A stretch of DNA of 64,000 nucleotides from Fremontodendron californicum (GCA_030761205.1 JAULJL010000002.1:25461010-25525009); one strand, 5' to 3'. Positions 22,401 to 35,698 are shown, numbered from the stretch's first letter. The notes: generated by a model from the letters alone, not told the origin. Numbers and translations are program-made.

Positions 22401-22942
22401 ATAAGAACATCAAGAAGATTGTTGAGAAGATGACCAATGTGTACAAGGATTGGCATGAGATCTTGCCTTTTGCTCTTCATGCATATTGTAATTCGGTCCA
22501 CACATATACAAGGGCAACGCCATTTTCTTTGGTATACGAGATGGAAGCAGTGCTACCTATTGAAGTTGAGATCCCTTCACTTCGGGTTTTGATGAAAGTT
22601 GGCCTAGAGGAAGCAGAATGGGTTAGAGCTCATTATGAACAGTTGAATCTCATCGAGGAGAAAAGATTGAAAGCAATTTGTCACGGGCAGTTGTATCAGA
22701 AAAGGATGATTCGAGCCAACAACAAGAAGGTTCATCCCAGACAGTTCCGAGAAGGGGAGTTGGTACTGAGGAAAATTCTCCGTATAGTGAAGGACCCGAG
22801 AGAAAAATGGGTTCCGAATTGGGAAGGACCCTATGTGGTAAAAAGAGCTTTTTCTGGAGGAGCATTAATTTTAACTAGAATGGACGAGGAGGATTTCAGA
22901 AATCCCATGAATGCTGATGAACTGAAAAAGTATTATGCTTGA
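19492..22942 (+). pseudogene. Element A pol: RT, RNase H, archaeal-type RNase H, integrase, broken
   Basis: Copies element RNA to DNA and integrates it. RT (about 19661-20830) has VPVPKKDGKVRMCIDYQDLN, a FSFMDGFSGY block and the active-site YVDDM. The first RNase H continues to 21208. A second, archaeal-type RNase H opens with WKMYFDGASNAMGH at 21214 and reaches the FPREENRMADALA block near 21540, diagnostic of the Tat lineage. Integrase has the HHCC-like GTHANGH region near 21905, and catalytic D (GMDTVGP), D (SDNALNL) and E (GAVEAANK), ending at 22942. In-frame stops at 19637-19639, 20828-20830, 21206-21208 and 21881-21883; frameshifts near 21285 and 21845. Most stops are single-base changes, so decay is moderate. 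Confidence 0.92.
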
Positions 22943-24589
22943 AAAAAAAGTGTGATGCTGTGCACATGGAAATTCGAATGATTCCAAGTGTAAAAATGGA
23001 AATTCTATATATCTATCTCCCCTGTGAATTGCTTTGCAATGAAAATAGTCATGCTTGATATGATGAATGATCATCTTTCATATTCCTTTCACTAAGAAGA
23101 AATTATCCTTAGTCACCCCTTTGAGCCTTAGGAATTTTTTCTTTCTTTAAACCTTAATCAAGGATCATCCTCTACACTGGAGGGCGAATACGAGGAAAAA
23201 TAATCAAAAATCATGGCAAAAAGAAAACCATCCAACAAAGCAAAAAAAAAGTCAAAAAAGAGACAAATGTTTCAAAAATGAGTTCTCCTTAGGAAATGAT
23301 CGTTGATCCAATCACCCTTAAACACACTTTGAGCCTATTTTATCCTTTCTTTCTAAACCTAAACCTTGGCCTACATTACGTGCTTTAAAAGCCCATTTTG
23401 ATCAAGCATAAATATTTAATTTGAAAGGTTATTCTCAGAATTCATCCCATATTTTGAATTGACATTTTTACCTTGGAAACATTTAGAATTCTCAGATGCA
23501 TGGTAGAATACAAAAAAAATGAAAATGAAAAAAGAATGTAAAAGGAGAGGTTTAAGCCGAAAACCCGCAAAAGGCGACTTAATACCAAATGGAGGACATT
23601 TGAGTTGAAAATCTGCAAAAGGCGGCTCAAGTACTAATCAAAGTTCCAATCAATGCTCCGTGTAAAGGGGGAGAAAGTATCTAAAAATCAGAAGAAAGGG
23701 GAACAAGCCAGTCTGATGTAACTACAGAGGCCGAGAGGTTACCCAAGTAAATTACTTGTTCAAAAAAAATTCCAGATGGTTTGAAAAGGAGGGGTCCAAG
23801 ATATTCCGCATCCGAGGCATCTACAACCTATAACTTTACATTTGTTTCTTATATCCTTGTTATTTATTTTTACTATTTTAAAACATTTCTTGCAATAAAT
23901 TCTTGTTATCCTTTTCATGACAATTTTTGCTTGATTCATATTTTCTTTCATACATTTTTGAGATGCATTATGATCGTTATTAAATTGAATGATGATTAGT
24001 AATAAAAATCTTTAAAGGATTTCAAAGTATTACTAAGGAATAGATTTAAATCTTTGGAAAGGTTTGGTAAGTTCACCAAGAAAAGAAAACAATGAACATG
24101 TTGGAGACTCCATCACGAAGTCAAAAAATCTATGAATTTCAGCGAAAGTCAGAAACTGAGACTGTTTGACAAGTTAGCTTGAGTGAAGGATTCCTTAAGT
24201 GGGGCATCAATGAACAATTGAAGACTCCATCATGAAGTCGGATAATCTGTGAACCTCAAAGAAACCATGGATTAGAAATCATGACACAATCATTTGATTG
24301 CATTCCTTCTTAGGAAACATACAAGCATTTGCAAAGCATGTCATTCTCATCATTGGGTTTAGCTAACATTGCAGAAATCAAGAAAACCTGGACTTTCCCA
24401 AAGTGAACTCGTTCTGTTTTTCAAACGAGTCGAGCCCCGAGATCACCGTCAAGGTAAGTTTCCTTTCCAAATCGAACTCGTTTTGCTTCTCAAGTAAGTT
24501 GAGCCCCGAGACCGCCGTCGAGGTATGTTCCTTTCATTTTCAAGTTAAATTTATTTTTTCCAAATGAACCAAACCCAGAATCATTCTTA
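22943..24589 (+). other. Element A 3' noncoding region after integrase
   Basis: No ORF of substance. It has a homologous counterpart in element B (34200-35698, minus strand), so it is an ancestral element part. GAAAAYCYGCAAAAGGCG occurs twice at about 23560 and 23610. Confidence 0.75.
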
Positions 24590-25312
24590 GTATTTCCTTT
24601 TGTTTTAAATTGAATTCATTTTGTTTTATCAAATGAGTCAAGCCTTGAGACCACCGTCGAGGTATTTCCTTTTGTTTTAAATGGAATTCATTTTGTTTTA
24701 TCAAATGAGTCGAACCTTGAGACCACCATCGAGGTATTTCCTTTTGTTTTAAATCGAATTCATTCTGTTTTATCAAATGAGTCGAGCCTTGAGACCACCG
24801 TCGAGGTATTTTTTTTTGTTTTAAATCGAATTCATTCTGTTTTATCAAATGAGTCGAGCCTTGAGACCACCGTCGAGGTATTTCCTTTTGTTTTAAATAT
24901 AATTCATTCTGTTTTATCAAATGAGTCGAGCCTTGAGACCACCGTCGAGGTATTTCCTTTTGTTTTGAATCGAATTCATTCTGTTTTATCAAATGAGTCG
25001 AGCCTTGAGACCACCGTCGAGGTATTTCCTTTTGTTTTAAATCGAATTCATTTTGTTTTATCAAATGAGTCGAGCCTTGAGACCACCGTAGAGGTATTTC
25101 CCTTTGTTTTAAATCGAATTCATTCTGTTTTATCAAATGAGTCGAGCCTTGAGATCACCGTCGAGGTATTTCCTTTTGTTTTAAATTGAATTCATTCTGT
25201 TTTATCAAATGAGTCGAGCCTTGAGACCACCGTCGAGGTATTTCCTTTTGTTTTAAATCGAATTCAATCTGTTTATCAAATGAGTCTAGCCTTGAGACCG
25301 TAGTCAAGGTAT
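24590..25312 (+). repeat. Ten-copy 72-bp tandem array in element A
   Basis: Unit boundaries recur at about 24590, 24661, 24733, 24807, 24877, 24949, 25021, 25093, 25165 and 25237. Core words are TATCAAATGAGTCGAGCC and CACCGTCGAGGTATTTCC. The unit length is a multiple of three, which creates a spurious repetitive minus-strand reading frame. Element B has only about two copies. Confidence 0.93.
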
Positions 25313-25500
25313 TTTCAAATCACGGGTAAGGCCTCCGGGTACCATTCTTAAGACCTCTGGGCATCATTTTTTAAAGCCACATACAGCGCATTTTTTTCAA
25401 ATAACTGGTAAGGCCTCCGAGCACTATTCTTAAGACCTCCGGGCACCATTCTTAGACCTCCGGGCATCATTCTTAAGACCTCAAGCATAATTTTTTCTTG
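25313..25500 (+). repeat. Short ~25-bp repeats (AAGACCTCCGGGCACCATTCTT-like)
   Basis: About five degenerate units. The same unit is much expanded in element B (33680-34015). Confidence 0.75.
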
Positions 25501-25730
25501 CAAATCGAACTCGTTTCCTAAGACGAGTCGAGCCTTGATTAGTCAGGGAATTTAATTTAAGGACAATATCTTCTATTTGAAGTTTTTCTCAACAAAAAAA
25601 AAGTGAATGATAAAAAAAATGAAAAAAAAAATAGAAAAAAGAAATCCCCTTCTCTTCACATGTGATTTCACTAACAGGACAAAATTAGTGTTTATTTATC
25701 TTTGCTTGATTCCTGATTCTCAGCAATAGT

Positions 25731-25744
25731 CAAAGAGGGGTAAC
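25731..25744 (+). other. Polypurine tract of element A
   Basis: CAAAGAGGGGTAAC directly before the LTR; element B has CCAAAGAGGGGCAGC at the same place. Confidence 0.8.
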
Positions 25745-28700
25745 TTTAGACACCTAATTTTGTCCGGACCACTAAAACAGGTATGTTTTCTTCCTAAATT
25801 GATGTTTCATAATGTAAAAAGACTTTTTTCATCCTGTAGGAAGTACTCCGAGACTTAGTTTAAGAGGGCGAGCATAAAAAGTCAAATTTGAAAAAAGTCA
25901 ACCTTAAAAAGTCAACTACTAAAAAAGTCAACCCACTTTCAAAATCAATATTTGAAGTTCAATTGAAAAATGGCGAAAGAATTTTGATAATCCGAGGTCT
26001 ACATCGAAAGATATGGAGTTCGGAAGTTAGGTTATGGAGATTCAATAGAAAAGAAACCCTAATCCGAGAAATTTGGGAAAAAGTGCTTAAACTATCGAAT
26101 TGGTAAAAATTGAAGGTTCCAAATGAAAGATAAGCACTGACTACGGGTAATGGAGAAGCCACTTGAAGGAAAAACTAAAAGAAAAGTCAATCCGAAAGAA
26201 AACCGAGAATTAGGGTTTTTGGTGGATTTCGATGAAATTGGGAAGAATTACAAGAAATAGCCTGATTCGGTAGGACTAAAGCCCCTAATGGATGAGGAGT
26301 GACTAAAAAAGGATAGCCCAAGGCTCAATTTGAAGAAAATCTGAAAATCGGACTTATTTTGAGCAAAATCGGGTTTCAGAAGCAAAAAGGCAAAATTGGA
26401 AAATTTGGGAAAAATAGCAAACGAACTCCAAAAATTTTGAAAAATTGCAAATCTCATTCTTAAATCATTGGGAAGAGATTGGAAAAATAAAATCTTTATT
26501 CGAAGTTCGTTTGCAAAATGGCCAAATCCCGGACCTTCTAAGTAGAAATTCAAGAAGATAAATCACGGAAAAATAGCAAATGAACTCCAAAAATTTTAAA
26601 ATTTGCAAATATCATTTTTAAAATATTTGGAAGATATTGGTGAAAGAAAATTTTGATTAGAGTTCGTTTGCAAAATGGCCAAATCTCGGGCCCCCTATGT
26701 AGTAATTCAAGCAGATAAATCCCGAAAAAAATACCAAATGAGTTCCAAAAATTATGAAAACTTCCAGATCACACTTTTAAATTATTTGGAAGAGATTGGT
26801 GAAGAAAAATATGAATTTGGAGCTCGTTTAAAAAATTGTAAAATTTGGGGGCATAAAAGGGCAATTTTGGAAGAAAAAATCCAAATAAATAGCATATGGA
26901 CTCGGAAAATTTTGAAAACTTCCAGAATTTAATTTTTTTTTATCTTGAAAGTATTGAAAAAATAAAATTTGAATTTGGAGTCTGTTTGCCATTTATTTAC
27001 ATTCGGGGGGCAAAAAGGTCATTTTACCTAAGAAACCAAAAAGGGCTTTCCTTGCCTTTTAAAAAATGAAACATGGGCTAGAAGGAAAGGTGTTGGCCAG
27101 CCAAGGCCCAAAGATGGGTAGGAGGTTTCTGATTTTTTAATCAAAAGGACAACAATGAAGAGTTAGTGATTTTTTGATCAAGCCTTTGCAAATAAGCCAC
27201 TGGACCAATGCATGAAGAGGGAGAGTGTCAACATAATGGCTTAAGATTCTTGAACAGCTGTAATTTTGGATAGCTGATGGCCTAATCTAAGGGTGATAAT
27301 TTCATGTTTTAAACATCTTGGATCAATAGCCCTTGGATGAAAATTGGTTGATGGAAAAATGACAACATCCTAGCCTAGGGGGTTTCGACCACTACAAGGG
27401 GCATTATCTCTCTTTCATTTTTAGGGACACTCACTCTCTATTCTCTCTTGCTTTTGGCTGATGTTCTCTCCATTGTTGAAAAGCAAAAAGAAAAGTTTAG
27501 AAAATAGAAAACAGTTAGAAGAGAAAAAGCTTGAAAGATAGCTTCTAGAGGTTGCTTTTAGCACCATACTCTTGCACTTTCTTTGATTTTTCATTTTTGA
27601 TTTGCTGTTTTGATTATTATTTTGGTGAGTTTCATTTGATTTTTCTTTTTAAATAAGTGTTTTTAATGTTCTTCTTTAAGTTCCTTCTTCATCCTTTCTT
27701 ATAAAAAGCTCTTGAAATTTTTTTTTCCTTAGATTTTGGATATGGCCGAATGGCCCAGTTTTTTTTTTTTTTAGTTGTTGTTTGCTTTGTTATTTCATGT
27801 TATTTTTTATATTAAATAAGTTTTGATGCTTTAAATCTTCTTCTACTACATAGACTTGAAGCTTGTTTTAATTTGGTTGCTTGTTTATTTCCATTTATGA
27901 GTCTATTATCATGTTTATTTTACTATTCTTGCATTTTTGATTTTCTGTTTTCAAATTGTTTAAATTTGTTTATGTTTTATATTTTGTAATCCATGTGTTT
28001 GTGAAAATGCTTGTTGGTTTTCATGCTTCTACTTTATATTTACACCATTTGAGTGTTATTCTTTAGTTAAGTATGTTAGTATATCAAGTGTTTGTGAAAA
28101 TGCCATGCTCATTTTGAACATGAGGCCATTCGGCCATCTCATTTTATTTGCTTTGTGTGGGCATTTTTGTTATATTAGTTGATAGGTTTGCATTTTCATG
28201 ATGTTTGGTTGAGTATTTTGTTTAAGCATGCCATGTGTTTGTGTTATTGCCATGCATATTTTAGATGTAAGATTGGTTAGTTTTGCCGTGGATATTCATG
28301 CATTTTAGACATAGGTTGCATTAAATGTCATGCAAATTCATGTAGGTCTAGGTCATTTTTTTTATGCCATGCATTTTTCATGTCATTTAGGTTTTAAATC
28401 ATGCATTTCATGCATCATATTTGCTGTATTTTTCATACATTTCATGTCCATGCCACTTGACTTATGACTTAGGCCAATCAATGGTTCAAAGTCATGCTCT
28501 CTTGAGCATACTTGTGGAAAATTAAAGAGTTGTCAAATTGATTATTCTACCTTTGTGGTTTTTTTTTTTACTTGTCCAATTTTTGTCTAACTTTTCAAAA
28601 GTGTTAGCTACTGTTTTTGAGTCATTTAGAGAGTGTTTAATATTTTTACTTTGATTTTTAATGATTTTATCAAAGGCAAAAAAATTGTGTTTTGACAAAA

Positions 28701-30554
28701 CAGTTTTTCACCCAGTACACGTACTTTCCCGATTTTTCTGGGAAGTTATATTTAATCAAAAAATTAAGCCAATTTTTTCCCGTGTATTCTTACATGTTCT
28801 GAGACTCTAGTATTTTTTTTTAGATTTTTTTGAATTTCTGAAAATAGGGTAAAAAATTGTGGTTTAAAACTGGACAGTGGAGTCATAATTGAATTTGAAG
28901 GAAAATCATTTTTCTGTTTTGCTTAAGTTACTTAGAGGGGGGCTGATTAGAAAGTTTAGCTACTGACTTAGGATAGTTTCTAAGCCTTTTTAAACTCTAA
29001 AAATGAGTTTTTAAGTCTCGGGTTAAGGGTGGTCAAGTCTTGGATTTTAAACTTAGGAAATTAGAGTCATTTTAAAAAGGGTTTAGCTAAGTTTTTATTT
29101 TTAATCTAAGCTTTTCAAAATTGTTTTCAAACAATCACATAGTATTTTGGTTTTAGAATATTTAATTTGATATATTTTCCTAAGGTAACCGGATATCTTT
29201 TTAGATATACGGATTTCTTTAATTAAAGGAAAAAATACACTTTCATGCATTGCATTTTCCATATTCATGCATTTTATATAATATGTGATTTTTGCTATGA
29301 TAATTTCTATGGTATTGTTATTATTTTGATTTAAATTTTTGATATTATATTAATTGTTATATGATTTTGAATATTTCATGATATCCTATGCTTTTTTTTT
29401 AGTTATTTTTGTCATATTATTTAGCATATGCTATGTTCATGCATTATTATTTTTATTTTCATGCATATTATATGATAGCATTATTTTATATTTCTTGTCA
29501 TTTAGATTATATGCCATATCATTTATATTTGCCATGTCATTTAAATTATTTCATTTCATATAGAATATATTATGTTACCTAGGTCATTTCATTTCATGTA
29601 GAATATATTATGTTACCTAGAGTCATTTCATTTCATTTAGAATATATTATGTCACTTAGGATATTTTATTTCATATAGAATATATCATGTTACCTAGGTC
29701 ATTTCATTTCATTTAGAATATACCATATAACTTAGGATATTTCATTTCATTTAGAATATGCTAAGACATTTAAATTATGTCATACCATTTAGGTTGCATT
29801 ATATTATTTAGACTTTGCTATGTCATTTTATTTATGTCATACATATTCATATTCATATTTTTTAAAATGTTTTAAAAGGTAATGATTTTCAAAAAAAAAA
29901 TAAAGATATTTTTGAGTTAAAATAATTCATGAATTCTCTGCCGGGTTTGCTGGGGAGGATAACATCAATTATTATTAATAACGGAATATCTTCTTTTAAA
30001 ATAAGAATGATTTGGAAAGTTTTCCAAACTAATAAAAATTTCTATATTTTGCCACGTTTGTTGGGGAATATAGGAAAATTTTGAATTTATAAATTCTGGA
30101 TCATTTTCAATTAAAAATGGAATTATTTTTCTTTAAATTGGGAATTAACTTGAAATACCAAATTAAAAATCAACTTTTTACCGAGATTTGAGATAACACA
30201 CGATTAATAAGGTACCGTTTTATACGGGCGTTGTGGGGGTGCTAATCCTTCCCCACACGTAACCGAGTATCGAACCCGATTCTTTGATTTCTCTGGTTTA
30301 AAATGCAGAATTGAAATTGGTTTTAAAAAAATGTTTTAATTAATTTTAAAATATTTTATAAAACCGGTTTTAATAGGTGGCCGATCACACCTAGCTAAAA
30401 AAGATTGGTGGCGACTCCGTATCTTTTTCAAAGTCATTTTCAAAACCTTCATTTTTCAAGAGGAATTAAGTCGACTTTTCCTCGGTTTTTTAATCTCACG
30501 CTTAACGAATAATAAAGTCTTGCGATGAGACTTGTTATTTTTTAGGTTGCGACA
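25745..30554 (+). repeat. Element A 3' LTR, 4810 bp
   Basis: Starts TTTAGACACCTAATTTTGTCC (the first base pair has decayed from the TGTAGACACC seen in element B) and ends GGTTGCGACA. It contains about four ~158-bp tandem units (26410-26990), then a long T-rich segment and short ATTT-type repeats (29540-29770). Short reading frames inside are repeats, not genes. Confidence 0.92.
26410..26990 (+). repeat. ~158-bp tandem units inside the element A LTR
   Basis: The words AGCAAANGAACTCCAAAAATTTT and TTTGCAAAATGGCCAAATC recur at spacings of 157-160 bp, about four times. The same array is in element B's LTRs (about 32140-32740 and 47290-47900), so it predates both insertions. Confidence 0.8.
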
Positions 30555-33414
30555 AACAACATAACTGAATATGCAAGGATACAATATCAAGCATGGAAAT
30601 GACATATAGAAACAAATATAGCATAGAAAATAATGTAAAGAACATAAAAAAATTAAACATAGCCATGCAAAGCAAATAACAAGCAAAACTAGTAAATAAA
30701 CAAGGAAAGTTAAGCTTCATGGTTGGTATCAAATGGGCATAGCCTCTCACCTAACCATAATTACTTGGTCTTGCCAAGATCATGAAGCCTTTCCATCTCA
30801 ATAAAACAGAAAATTAACCATGTTAAACAAAAACAATTAAGGTGAGCTTCATGGTAGGTAAAAATGGGCATAGCCTCTCCCCTAACCATGGTCACTTGGT
30901 CTAGCCAAGATCATGTAGCCATTTCAACCTTTTTGCTTCATCTTTTGCAAAAAATCAGAGCCTTAGAATACTCTAAAAAAAACCTTCTAAAAAATCATTT
31001 TTTCACAATAACATGCAAGGAAGAAAAAAAAAAAGAACACCAAGGCAAACAATCATGCCATGTTCGGCCAAAGAAAGGATATGTAAAAAAATTATTTTCA
31101 ACCCTTTTGATGAAGAAGAAGAAGAGATGAAAACTCAAGTAAACATTTAAAAAACTTTATTTCTATGAAAAATGTAGTAAAAAAACAAGATAGAAAATCA
31201 AGAAAACACCATGGAAAACGAGAAGAAAGCTATCCTAGAGCTTGGTAGAGATGACTACCTTCAAGCTCTCTATTGAAAACCTTTTTTTTCTTTCTTTCAA
31301 AACTTTTTTCTTTGCCAAATTAGCTACTGTTTCCAGCCAAAAAAATCTGAAAAAATGAAATCACCCCCCTCCCTTTAGCCTTGGCCGAATGGCTCCTCAC
31401 CCTTGGATGGGAATTGCACTTTTTCCTCCTCCAATCTTGGCCTTTAGATTAAGATATTTTGATGACAACATAAAAATGTCATCTTTCCAATTGATAGCAG
31501 CCCTTAAGATGTGTACTCAGCCCTTGTAGTAACCTTATCCCTTACATGCAAAAGAGGACCAATCCCATGCACTTCCTTGCTTGCCTCCTTGAGTACCTAC
31601 CCTTGGCTAAGTTGTGCTCTTCCATTCTTTGTCATTAGATGAGGAAAACATAAAAATGACATCTTGTATATTAAATCCAGCCCTCAACATATGTACTCAG
31701 CCCTTGTAGATGGCCTAAGCCATTGGATGAAAAGAGATAATCCCATGCACTCCCTTGCTTAACCGAATGGATGCTTACCCTTCGATGAATTGTGCTCATC
31801 TTTTTTCTTCCATTCTTGGCCATTAGATGAGGGTTCCTTCATGACTAATAAAAATTTCATCTTGGCATTTAAACTTGGCCATTGGATGGTGCATTCAACT
31901 TTCCTACAATGCACCTAAGCCATTGGATGAAGGGGGGACCATTTGCAAGGAGTTAGTGGTAGCATGTGGCCTGATAGTGACTAAGGAATTAAATTGTTCA
32001 AGCTTCCTTCTTCTCCTCTATGCTGGCTGACCAAGGGAAGAAAAATCCCACCAATTCCTTCTTCTTTCATATTTCATCAATTACAAATTTGCCCTTTTTG
32101 GTTTCTCCGGTGAAATGACCTTTTTGCCCCCGAACTTAAATAATTAGCAAACGGACTCCAAATTAAAATTTTAATTTTTCAATACTTCCAAAATAATAAT
32201 AATAAATTGAATTCTGGAAGTTTTGAAAATTTTTCGAGTCCATTTGCTATTTTTTTCGGATTTATTTCCGAAATTGCCCCTTTTATGCACTCGAACCTTA
32301 CCATTTTTTAAACGAGCTCCGAATCCAGATTTTTCTGCACCAAAATTTTCCAAATAATTTAAAAATGTGATCTGGAAGTTTTCATAATTTTTGGAGCTCA
32401 GTTGCTATTTTTTTGGGATTTATCTGCTTGAATTACTACATAGGGGACCGAGATTTGGCCATTTTGCAAACGAACTCGAAATCAAGATTTTCTTTCTCCA
32501 ATCTCTTCCAAATAATTTAAAATTTAGATTTGCAAATTTTCAGAATTTTTGGAGTTCATTTTCTATTTTTTCGGGATTTATCCTATTGAATTTCTACATA
32601 GTGGGCCCGATATTTGGCCATTTTGCAAACGAACTCCGAATCAAGATTTTCTTTTTCCAATCTCTTCAAAATGATTTAAGAATGAGATTTGCAAATTTTC
32701 AGAATTTTTGGAGTTCATTTTCTATTTTTCCCACATTTTCCAATTTTGCCTTTTTGCCTCCGAAACCCGGTTTTGCTCAAAACAAGTCTGATTTTCAGAT
32801 TTTCTTCAAACTGAGCGTTGGGCTATCCTTGTTTAATCATTTCTCATCAATTAAGGGCTTTAGATCTTCCAAATCGGGTCATTTCTGTAATTCTTCTAAA
32901 TTTCACCGAAATCCACACAAAAAAAATCCTAATTCTTGGTTTTCTTCCGAATTGACTTTTCTATCAGTTTTTCTTCCAAGTGGCTTCTCCATTACCCGTA
33001 GTTAGTGCTTATCTTTCAATTGAGACCTGCAATTCTGACCAATTTGATCATTTAAGCATTTTTCTCTAAATTTCCTGAATTAGGGTTTCCTTTCTACTAA
33101 ATCTCGTAACCCAACTTTCGAACTCCATATCTTTCGATGTAGACCTCGGATTATCAAAATTCTTTCATCGTTTTTCAATTGGACCTCAAATCTTGATTTT
33201 GAAAGTGGGTTGACTTTTTTAGTAGTTGACTTTTTTGGGGTTTACTTTTTTCGGGGTTTACTTTTTTTTTAGTTTGACTTTTTTTGTCTACTTTCTTAGA
33301 CTAGGCCTCGGAGTACCACCTGCAGGATGAGAAAAGCCTTTTAGCATTCTGAAAAATCAATTTAGGAAGAAAATGTACCTGATTTAGGGGTCCGTACAAA
33401 ATTAGGTGTCTACA
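30555..33414 (-). repeat. Element B 3' LTR, truncated by insertion of element A
   Basis: Homologous to 45717-48571. The LTR start (rc of GGTGTCTACA) is at 33414. The missing distal part, homologous to 42759-45716, should lie left of the window beyond element A. Confidence 0.92.
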
Positions 33415-33430
33415 GCTGCCCCTCTTTGGC
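33415..33430 (-). other. Polypurine tract of element B
   Basis: Minus strand reads GCCAAAGAGGGGCAGC and abuts TGTAGACACC. Confidence 0.8.
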
Positions 33431-33679
33431 TATTGTTGAGAATCATGAATCAGGCAAAGATAAACAAACACTAATTTTGTACGGTTAGTGAAATCACATA
33501 TGAAGGAAAAGGGAAAGGGGTTTTCTTTTTTCATTTCTTCTTTTTCATCATTTTTCCTCAATATTTCTTTTTTTTTTTTTTTGAAAAAGCTGTAAATTGA
33601 AGATTTTGTCCTTAAATTGAATTCCCTGACTAATCAAGGCTCGACCCGTCTTAAAGAAACTGGTTCGACTTGAAAAGAA

Positions 33680-34015
33680 AAAATTATGCCCAAAGGTCTT
33701 AGAAATGATGCCCGAAGGTCTTAAAAATGGTGCCCGGAGGTTTTAAAAATGGTGCCCGAAGGTCTTTAAAAATGGTGCTCGAAGGTCTTTAAAAATGGTG
33801 CCCGGAGGCCTTACCCGTGATGAAAAATTATGCCCGAAGGTCTTAAAAATGGTGCCCGAAGGTCTTTAAAATGGTGCCCTATGGTCTTAAAAATGGTGCC
33901 CTAAGGTCTTTAAAAATGGTGCCCGGTGGCCTTACCCGTGATGAAAAATTATGCCCGAAGGTCTTAAAAATGGTGCCTGAAGGTCTTAACCGTGATGAAA
34001 ATACCTTGACGACAG
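33680..34015 (-). repeat. Expanded short tandem array in element B
   Basis: At least a dozen units of about 24-27 bp built on AAAAATGGTGCCCGAAGGTCTT (plus-strand view), including two larger blocks that each end in a GGTGGCCTTACCCGTGATG-like unit. Element A has only a few of these. Confidence 0.85.
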
Positions 34016-34165
34016 TCTCAAGGCTCGACTCATTTGATAAAATAGAATGAATTCGATTTAAAACAAAAGGAAATACCTCGACGGTAGTTTCAAGGCTCGA
34101 CTCATTTGATAAAACAGAATGAATTCGATTTAAAACAAAAGGAAATACCTAAACGGTGATCTCGG
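34016..34165 (-). repeat. Two to three copies of the 72-bp unit in element B
   Basis: Same unit as the ten-copy array of element A (24590-25312), in minus orientation. Confidence 0.8.
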
Positions 34166-34199
34166 GGTTCGACTCATTTGAGAAGCAGAACGAGTTCGA

Positions 34200-35698
34200 T
34201 TTGGGAAGCCAAAGTTTTCTTGATTCCTACAATGTTAGCTAAATGCAATGATGAGAATGACATGCTTTCCAAATGCTTATATGTTTCCTGAGGATGAATG
34301 CAGTCAAATGATTGTTTCATGATTACTAATCCATGGTTTCTTTGAGGTTCACAGATTATCCGACTTTATGATGGAGTCTTCAATTGTTCAATCATGCCCC
34401 ACTTAAAGAATCCTTTACTCAAGATAATCTGTCAAACAGTCCCACTTTCTGACTTCGCTGAAATTCACAAATTTTTCACTTCATGACGGAGTCTCCAACA
34501 CATTCACTGTTTTCCTTTTCTTGGTGAATTTTCCATCAGGATTAGTGGTTTCCAAACCTTTTTTAAGATTTAAATCTATTCCTTAGTAATACTTTTAAAC
34601 TCCCTTTTATTTTAAAAATTTATGTTTACTAATCATCATTCAATTTAATAACAAACAAAATGCAATCTTAAAAATGTATGAAAGAAAGTATGAAACAAGC
34701 AATTGTCATAAAAGGGGTAACAAAAATTTATTGCAACAAAATGTTTTAAACTGATAAAAGTGGATATCAGGGCTATAAGAAATAAATGTAAAGTTATAGG
34801 TTATTGATGCCTCGGATGCGGAATATCTTGGACCCCTCTTTCAAATCATCTGAAATTTCTCTTGAACGGTCAATTTACTTGGGTAATCCCTCGGCTTCCG
34901 TAGTTACGTCAGACTGAGTTGTTCCCCTTTTCTCTGATTTTCAAATACTTTCTACCCCTTTACACGAAGCATTGATTCAAACCTTAATCAGTACTTAAGC
35001 TGCCCTTTGCGGGTTTTCAACTCAAGTGTCTCTCATACGATATTAAGTCGCCTTTTGCGAGTTTACGGCTTAAACCTCTCCTTCTTCTTCTTTTTTTTTT
35101 TGTATTTTATCATGCATCTGAGAATTCTAAATGCTTCCAAGGAAAAAATGTCAATTCAAAAGATGGGATGAATTCTGAGAAAAACCTTTCAAATTAAATA
35201 ACCATGCTTTATCAAAATGGACTTTTAAAGTACATAATGTAGGCCAAGGTTTGGGTTTAGAAGGAAAGGATAAAATAGGCCCAAAATGTGTTTAAAAGGT
35301 AATTGGAACAAGGATCATTTCCTGAGGAGAATTCATTCTTGAGACATTTGTCCCCCTTTTTTTTTCATTGCTGGCTTTCATTTGCCATTCTTTGATTTCA
35401 CATTTTCCAATGGCTCTCCTTTTTGCCATGATTTTGATTATTTTTTCTCGTATTTGCCCTCCAGTGTAGAGGGTGATCCTTGATCAGGGTTCAACGAAAG
35501 AAATAATTCCTAAGGCTCAAAAGGGTGACTAGGGATAATTTCTTCTTAATGAAGGGAATATGAAAAATTGCCATTCATCATATCAAGCATGAATATTCTC
35601 TTTGAAAAACAATTCTCAGGGGAGATAGATATATAGAATTTCCATTTCTACATTTGGAATCATTCGAATTCCCATGTGTATAGCATCACACTTTTTTT
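34200..35698 (-). other. Element B 3' noncoding region
   Basis: Homologous to 22943-24560 of element A. No coding signal. Confidence 0.7.

Larger units (their letters stand above)
1..30554 (+). mobile_element. Element A: Ogre/Tat-type Ty3/gypsy retrotransposon, 5' truncated by window edge
   Basis: Base 1 lies inside a 5' LTR that ends at 1080 and matches 29462-30554 of the 3' LTR. The order is LTR, primer site, ORF1, gag, protease, G-patch, RT, RNase H, archaeal-type RNase H, integrase, tandem arrays, polypurine tract, LTR. The extra ORF1, second RNase H, probable intron before RT and LTRs near 5 kb are hallmarks of the Ogre/Tat lineage. The coding region has many stops and frameshifts and is split by element C at 6146-17406. 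Its 3' end abuts the interior of element B's LTR, so A inserted into B. Without C, and with the missing LTR part added, A would be about 23 kb. Confidence 0.92.

Noticed and set aside
24540..25136. Long minus-strand frame of 198 residues with a 24-residue repeat
   Set aside because: It is a by-product of a 72-bp tandem array whose unit is divisible by three; the array lies in retroelement noncoding DNA and has other open frames too.
26248..26932. Repeated short frames in element A's LTR
   Set aside because: Same tandem units as above; coding potential is a repeat artefact.
29461..29870. Candidate satellite or CRISPR-like array of short repeats
   Set aside because: Units are degenerate, about 40 bp, without unique spacers, and lie inside an LTR in a plant genome.
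32391..33005. 204-residue plus-strand frame rich in F and N
   Set aside because: It lies in element B's LTR over the ~158-bp tandem units and is antisense to the element; no family match.
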